Source of the DNA: an uncultured Lachnospiraceae bacterium
GTDB lineage: Bacteria; Bacillota; Clostridia; Lachnospirales; Lachnospiraceae
DNA length: 64,000 nucleotides
NCBI GenBank assembly: GCA_947626285.1
Contig: CANQRR010000012.1
Coordinates: 1-64,000 of the forward strand
Direction of reading: 5' to 3'
Shown piece by piece: positions 58,813 to 64,000 of the stretch; position 1 is the first letter of the stretch; every line of letters begins with the position of its first letter. Below the pieces are notes generated by a model. It ran no database searches. It saw nothing but the letters and a program-made list of their open reading frames with translations, and was not told the origin of the DNA. Made by a program: the position numbers and the translations under genes.

Positions 58813-60354
58813 CTACCGCTTCATCTTCGGGTCAAACGCGTCGCGCAGACCGTCGCCCACGAAGTTGAATCCAAGTACCGCGATCAGCAGGCAGATGCCG
58901 GCGGGTATCCAGATAAACCAGAATGTTGTCATGACATAGGAATTGTTCACGTCCGAGATAATGCTGCCCCAGGACGCGAACGGGAATTTCACACCGAGCC
59001 CAAGAAACGACAGTGTCGCCTCCGTGATGATCGTAGAGCCGAGCCCCATCGTGCAGATGACGATCAGCTGCGGGATCACGTTCGGGATCAAGTGCTTGAA
59101 GATACGCCTGGATACCCGAATGCCGCACGCCTCGGTCGCCGTCATAAATTCCTGCTCACGCAGGGACAGGATCTGTCCGCGCACCATACGCGCGATGCCC
59201 GGCCAGCCGAGGAAACCCAGGATCAGCATCAGGTACAGCATGCGGATCTGCGGATCCACACGCAGATTGTCCATCGCCGCGCCGAGGATGATGATGACCG
59301 GCATCGACGGGATACAGTAGAAAATATCGACGATACGCATGATCAGGTTGTCGACCCACTTGCCGAAATAGCCGGAAATACCGCCGAGAATGATCCCGAT
59401 GACTGTCTCGATGAACACGACGATAAAGCCGATCACCAGCGACACCCTGCCGCCGTACATCAGGCGTACCAGCATATCCATACCGTTCTTATCCGTGCCG
59501 AGCGGATGTTTCAGGGACGGCTGCCCGTAGGTATCGTACACATAGGATGGCGTCTTCTGCTGCACCGACCAGACCTTCGCCGTGGCGTCATAGGAGACCT
59601 TGTAGCTGCTCTCCACGCCCTCCTCGTCTGTGTAGGCAAACTCGCTGATGTCATCCTCCAGAGCCTCCTGGAGCTTTTCCTTGAAATCGCGGGTGATCGT
59701 GATGCCGTTCTCCTTCGGCGCCACCACGAAACGGCTGATGTAACCGATCACGGTCCCGTCCTGCGCAATGTTGCCCGCCTCGTCCACCGTGTAATCCGCG
59801 CCATCCGCCTCGAAATCACGCTCCCCGTTCACATACGCCTTTAACGCGCCGTACTTCACCGCGAACGCCGGCTCTTCCATGCCGTCCGCCGCGTTCACGA
59901 TGTCCTTGTAGGCGATTGCCAGCATCGTGCCGTCCGCCTTGCTGATGGAATAGAGATCCGGTCCTTCCTCCGTGAGTCTGTAATCCTCGTTCTTATAGGA
60001 ATATTCGGTCTCGCCCTTGCCCAGCGCCAGCAGGAACTGCGCCTGCAGGATCGTGGTAAATTCCTGCCCGTCCGCCACCGCGTAGCGGAGCTCGTCGTTC
60101 CGCGTGACGCCCACATATTCCTTGTCCAGGTAGGTGACCGTGTAGAACTGCTCCGCCTGCCCGTACGGCATCAGGAACCCTCCAACGAAGGAGAAGACGA
60201 ACATGACGATCAACATGACCAGACCCAGTACCGCCAGACGGTTGCGGAAAAAGCGTTTCACCACAAGCGCGCCCGGCGAGAGCACCTTCACACGGCGGTC
60301 GTCGTTCAAGGAGTACTGTTCTTCCGTCTGATTCTTTTGCTCTTCTGACATCAT
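58813..60354 (-). CDS. oppC: Oligopeptide ABC transporter permease (OppC-like) with large insertion after TM1
   Basis: C-terminal permease core HPLGTDKNGMDMLVRLMYGGRVSLVIGFIVVFIETVIG...; about 200 extra residues between TM1 and HPLGTD. Confidence 0.92.
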   Translation of the reverse strand: MMSEEQKNQTEEQYSLNDDRRVKVLSPGALVVKRFFRNRLAVLGLVMLIVMFVFSFVGGFLMPYGQAEQFYTVTYLDKEYVGVTRNDELRYAVADGQEFTTILQAQFLLALGKGETEYSYKNEDYRLTEEGPDLYSISKADGTMLAIAYKDIVNAADGMEEPAFAVKYGALKAYVNGERDFEADGADYTVDEAGNIAQDGTVIGYISRFVVAPKENGITITRDFKEKLQEALEDDISEFAYTDEEGVESSYKVSYDATAKVWSVQQKTPSYVYDTYGQPSLKHPLGTDKNGMDMLVRLMYGGRVSLVIGFIVVFIETVIGIILGGISGYFGKWVDNLIMRIVDIFYCIPSMPVIIILGAAMDNLRVDPQIRMLYLMLILGFLGWPGIARMVRGQILSLREQEFMTATEACGIRVSRRIFKHLIPNVIPQLIVICTMGLGSTIITEATLSFLGLGVKFPFASWGSIISDVNNSYVMTTFWFIWIPAGICLLIAVLGFNFVGDGLRDAFDPKMKR

Positions 60355-60366
60355 TCTCCCTCCTTC

Positions 60367-61353
60367 CTACGACAGGCGCACGCGCGGGTCCACCACCGCG
60401 TACAGAATATCCGAGATCAGGTTGCCCGCCAGCGTAAGCACCGCGATAAAGCTCAGGTAAAACATCGTAAACGGAATGTCGCCCGCCGTCATCGCCTGAT
60501 ACGAGGTGAAACCGATGCCCGGAATCGAAAACAGCGTCTCCGTGATGAGCGCGCCGGAAAACAGCCCCGGCAGAGATCCGCCCACGATCGTCACCAGCGG
60601 GATCAGGGTGTTGCGGAACGCGTGGTGGTAGATGACTTTGCCCTCGCTTAAGCCTTTCGCCCTGGCGGTGCGGATATAATCCGCGTTCAGGACCTCCAGC
60701 ATATTCGTCCGGGTGTAGCGCATCAGGGAGCCGACGGAGACGATCGTCAGCGTGGCGATCGGCAGCACCAGATGATTCGCCTGATCCAGGAACTTACCCA
60801 TCGCGTCGAGCTGCGCGAAGTTCCTGCCCACCATTCCATGAGTGTCGAACCAGCCCATTTTCACGGAAAAGATCAGCTTCAGGATCGTCGCAAAAAAGAA
60901 CGTCGGCAGAGAGATGCCGACCAGGGCGCTTGCCGAGATCGCGTAGTCCGCCTTGGAATACTGCTTCGTCGCCGCAACGACGCCCAGAGGGATCGCGATG
61001 ACAAGCTCCAGGACCAGCGAGATGGCTCCCATCACAAAGGACACGCCGATCACTTCCCGAAATTTCTGGATCACCGGGACGGTGAAACGCCAGCTGTCGC
61101 CGAAATTGCCGTGCGCAAAATCGGAGAGCCAGTGGAAATATCCGATGAGGATCGGCTGATCCAGCCCGTAAGACGCGTTCAGCTGCGCCACCCACTCCTC
61201 ATAAGGCTTTGCGCCCGGTTTGGAGGCGAGCTGCATCGCCATCGTCTCCACATAGCTCGCCGGAAGGCAACGGATCAGCGTATAGATCGTCAATGTGACA
61301 AAAAATAAAATAAAAATGGAGAATATAACGCGTTTGATGATATAATTTCTCAA
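60367..61353 (-). CDS. oppB: Oligopeptide ABC transporter permease (OppB-like), TTG start
   Basis: LRNYIIKRVIFSIFILFFVTLTIYTLIRCLPAS...TRTNMLEVLNADYIRTARAKGLSEGKVIYHHAFRN. Confidence 0.94.
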   Translation of the reverse strand: MRNYIIKRVIFSIFILFFVTLTIYTLIRCLPASYVETMAMQLASKPGAKPYEEWVAQLNASYGLDQPILIGYFHWLSDFAHGNFGDSWRFTVPVIQKFREVIGVSFVMGAISLVLELVIAIPLGVVAATKQYSKADYAISASALVGISLPTFFFATILKLIFSVKMGWFDTHGMVGRNFAQLDAMGKFLDQANHLVLPIATLTIVSVGSLMRYTRTNMLEVLNADYIRTARAKGLSEGKVIYHHAFRNTLIPLVTIVGGSLPGLFSGALITETLFSIPGIGFTSYQAMTAGDIPFTMFYLSFIAVLTLAGNLISDILYAVVDPRVRLS

Positions 61354-61457
61354 AGAAAACCCACCTCCCTCATCTGAAAAACGTAAAATAATAACGATAT
61401 TCCCCGCCTCCATAAGAGGCGGGGAACCTCGCTTGTCCTATTATCTTTTCTTCCCTG

Positions 61458-64000
61458 TCACTGAAGGAGTTCCAGGTTTTCCTTCTCAGCTTCCCATCCC
61501 CAGTACGGAGTCATGTCGCCCGGAAGGGAATCTACGTCCATACGCTCAGAGGAAACCACAAGCGCGTCGCTCCTCTGATAGATCGGGATCTCCACGCCAT
61601 AGTCCATGATGATCTCCATCGCAGCCTGATAGATCGACTTGCGATATGCCTGATCCGTGGACGCGCGTCCCGCCATGATCAGCTCGTCCAGCTCATCCGA
61701 CTTGATCTGGTAGTAGTTGGTCGAACCCTCCGAGTGATAGAGCTGGTACATATCGGGATCCGCCGTCGCCTGCCATGCCGCGCACCACATCTCCGCAATA
61801 CCGTTCTGATAGCTGGAGTACAGGTCGTTCGCGTTCGCGTAGTCCGTCACCGTCAGAGTGAATCCCACCGGCTCAAGCGCCTCCGCCACATTCTTCAGAA
61901 GCAGGAAACTCGGGTGGTCGCCGCTGCCGCCCGCGCCGATCACGCACTCATACTCGAGCTTCGCGCCCTCCGGAGCCGCAGTCAGCTTGCCGTCTTCTAC
62001 CGTATAGCCAGCCGCCTCGAAGAACCCAAGGGATGCCTCCAGCGCCGCCGCATACTTCTCTTCCGCCGTCATATCCGCCGTGTAGATCGGATTTCCGTCC
62101 ACGTCAACGGAGTACGCGATCTGATACCCATCGTCCGTGGTCTGCGGAGCAGCCCAGGAGGTGTTGGAGATCGGGTAGTTGATCACGGACGCCGTCGATC
62201 CATAGTAGGAATCGATCGCCTCATCGCGGTACACCGCGATCATCGTAGCGATCGCCTTGCGCAGATCCTTGGACTCCTCGGAGTACGGATCGTCTCCGAC
62301 CTTGATGTTGTTCGGGTTGATGCCGATGTAACCGTAGCCGAGGTAGTCGATCAGCTCGGTCGTGAGCACCGGTCCCTCAAAGTTGTCCCACTCGTCCTCG
62401 CTGAACCCGTTCTCCGCGGCGATCTGTTTCGCCACGTCAACCGAATAGCTCGGATCCGAAATGTCGAGCGTGCCCGCCACGATGCCGTTCACCTTGTCGC
62501 CTTCCGCAGACTCCAGGTAATTCAGGTGCGCGATCTTCGGCTCGCCCTTGTAGTAGTTCGGGTTCGCATCCATGTAGACCACGCCGTCTTTGTATTCTTT
62601 GAAAATGTACGGACCGCAGCCGAGCGGATCGGAGGTCTTCGCCCTCACGATGGAAAGGTCGCCCTTCTCAAATCCGAATTTGTTGTTCTCATAATCATAC
62701 AGGCTCTCGTCGCCGTAGTGATGCAGCGGAACGATCGGCAGACCCATCTGATAGATCGCCGTCGCGTCCAGCTCGGTGGTGGTGATGCGCAGCGTATAAT
62801 CGTCCACGCGCTCGATGCCGGAAACGTTCGGAGCGGTCTCCTCCGTCTCGACACCCTTGCTGTAAGCGTCATAGTCCTCCATCAGGTCGAACAGGGAGCT
62901 GCCCGCCGTCTCGGTGCCGCTCAGCGTCACATAGTCGCCCTCGTACTGCTCTACCATCGTGTTGAAGAAATCATCCACCGTGGCGTCTTCCTCGAGCTCA
63001 AATCCCCAGTTCGCCGCGCATGCCGCTACGGAATCGCCCTCCGCGTTGATGCCCGCCGCGATACAGTAGTCCACGATCTCCTGCGCGAACGCCGCGCCCG
63101 CTTGCTTCAGATCCGCCCAGAACGCGGTCTGCGTCTCTTCGTCCCAGTAGGTGAAATCTGTGTTGTCCTCGCCCGCGGCCGCGATCAGGTTGAACAGGGT
63201 GTCCATGCCGTTGCGGTACTCGTCCAGTCCCTCGATTGGAATCGAATACAGGGTATAGGATCCGTCGTAGGTCGGATCCAGATAGACATAGATGGCGAAG
63301 ATCACATCGTCGATGTCCGCAGGCGTGCCGTCGGAAAACTCGATGTCGTCGCGCATCTTCAGCTCATACGTAACGCTGCCGTCCTCATTCTCGGTAACGG
63401 TGACATCCGCCGCGCTATCGTACTCATAATCCGTGTCGTTGTAAGAGCGGGTCTCACCCTCGATACCGCTGTTGACCGGGTTGCCCACACGGTCCGTCAC
63501 CAGCAGATATTCCGTGAAAGTCTCCACGATGTCCATATCAGACACGCTTGAGCCGAAGAACGGAGAGAACTTGCCTTCCAGTCCCTGTTCTACCGACGCG
63601 ACCAGAGTGCTTTCCTCACGCTCAGCCGGAGTAACGTCTTCGCTCTCGTCCTCGGCAGCCGCCATTTCCGCAGCCGTCACATCGTCGCTGCCCTCGGTCA
63701 GCGCCTCGGTCTCTTCCTCCGCCAAAGCTTCAGTCTCAACTTCCGTCTCCTTCTCAGTCGAAGCTTCCGTCTCTTCCTCCGTCGGAGCCTCGGTCTCCTT
63801 TTCGGTCGGAGCTTCCGTCTCCTCCTCCGTCAGGGCTTCGGTCTCTTCCTTCTCCGCAAGCTCTGCAGCCGTGATGACAGCCGCCACATCAGACTCCGCT
63901 TCGCTTACCAGCTCAACCAGCTCGCTCTCTGCCTCCGCAACAACGATCTCCGCTGCCGTCAGAGCGGCTTCTGTCTGGGCTTCAGTCTCCTCTTCTGTCA
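61458..64000 (-). CDS. oppA: Oligopeptide ABC transporter substrate-binding protein (OppA-like, SBP family 5), 5' end beyond window
   Basis: SBP_bac_5 features ([26 protein letters not shown]...[33 protein letters not shown]). Frame stays open from 63887 to 64000. Confidence 0.93.
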   Translation of the reverse strand, partial: TEEETEAQTEAALTAAEIVVAEAESELVELVSEAESDVAAVITAAELAEKEETEALTEEETEAPTEKETEAPTEEETEASTEKETEVETEALAEEETEALTEGSDDVTAAEMAAAEDESEDVTPAEREESTLVASVEQGLEGKFSPFFGSSVSDMDIVETFTEYLLVTDRVGNPVNSGIEGETRSYNDTDYEYDSAADVTVTENEDGSVTYELKMRDDIEFSDGTPADIDDVIFAIYVYLDPTYDGSYTLYSIPIEGLDEYRNGMDTLFNLIAAAGEDNTDFTYWDEETQTAFWADLKQAGAAFAQEIVDYCIAAGINAEGDSVAACAANWGFELEEDATVDDFFNTMVEQYEGDYVTLSGTETAGSSLFDLMEDYDAYSKGVETEETAPNVSGIERVDDYTLRITTTELDATAIYQMGLPIVPLHHYGDESLYDYENNKFGFEKGDLSIVRAKTSDPLGCGPYIFKEYKDGVVYMDANPNYYKGEPKIAHLNYLESAEGDKVNGIVAGTLDISDPSYSVDVAKQIAAENGFSEDEWDNFEGPVLTTELIDYLGYGYIGINPNNIKVGDDPYSEESKDLRKAIATMIAVYRDEAIDSYYGSTASVINYPISNTSWAAPQTTDDGYQIAYSVDVDGNPIYTADMTAEEKYAAALEASLGFFEAAGYTVEDGKLTAAPEGAKLEYECVIGAGGSGDHPSFLLLKNVAEALEPVGFTLTVTDYANANDLYSSYQNGIAEMWCAAWQATADPDMYQLYHSEGSTNYYQIKSDELDELIMAGRASTDQAYRKSIYQAAMEIIMDYGVEIPIYQRSDALVVSSERMDVDSLPGDMTPYWGWEAEKENLELLQ

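Noticed and set aside
61734-63551. 605-aa plus-strand ORF opposite oppA
   Set aside because: Antisense shadow, Arg/Val-rich, no domain features.

Overview
This window looks like chromosomal DNA from an endospore-forming, high-GC Lachnospiraceae-like member of the Clostridia. gpr and spoIIID are present. Most of it is housekeeping: rpmG-secE-nusG-rplK-rplA-rplJ-rplL with an L10-type leader, gpr/rpsT, engB-lon-clpX-clpP-tig, a FeoA-FeoA-FeoB iron locus with DtxR-like operators, a YdiB-like dehydrogenase plus TRAP transporter, a GH94 phosphorylase, a MoxR/VWA pair, and an Opp-type peptide ABC transporter. The most interesting region is 1..6.5 kb. A leftward envelope/biosynthetic operon (LoaP-type NusG paralog, PIG-L deacetylase, PglC-like sugar transferase, ATP-grasp, 33-aa membrane peptide, SSS symporter, PLP decarboxylase) lies behind a 166-bp segment bounded by perfect 32-bp inverted repeats. 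That segment carries a near-consensus promoter that currently points away from the operon, so it is a candidate invertible ON/OFF switch. The same operon's symporter is broken at a G(9) tract, where loss of one G restores the frame, suggesting a possible second layer of phase variation. Other notable items are two dispersed structured repeat families (one with a compensatory base-pair change), a subtilase with Cys at the nucleophile position, a tRNA-Leu with anticodon AAG, and several intergenic inverted or tandem repeats. All calls were made by reading the sequence; no database search was run.
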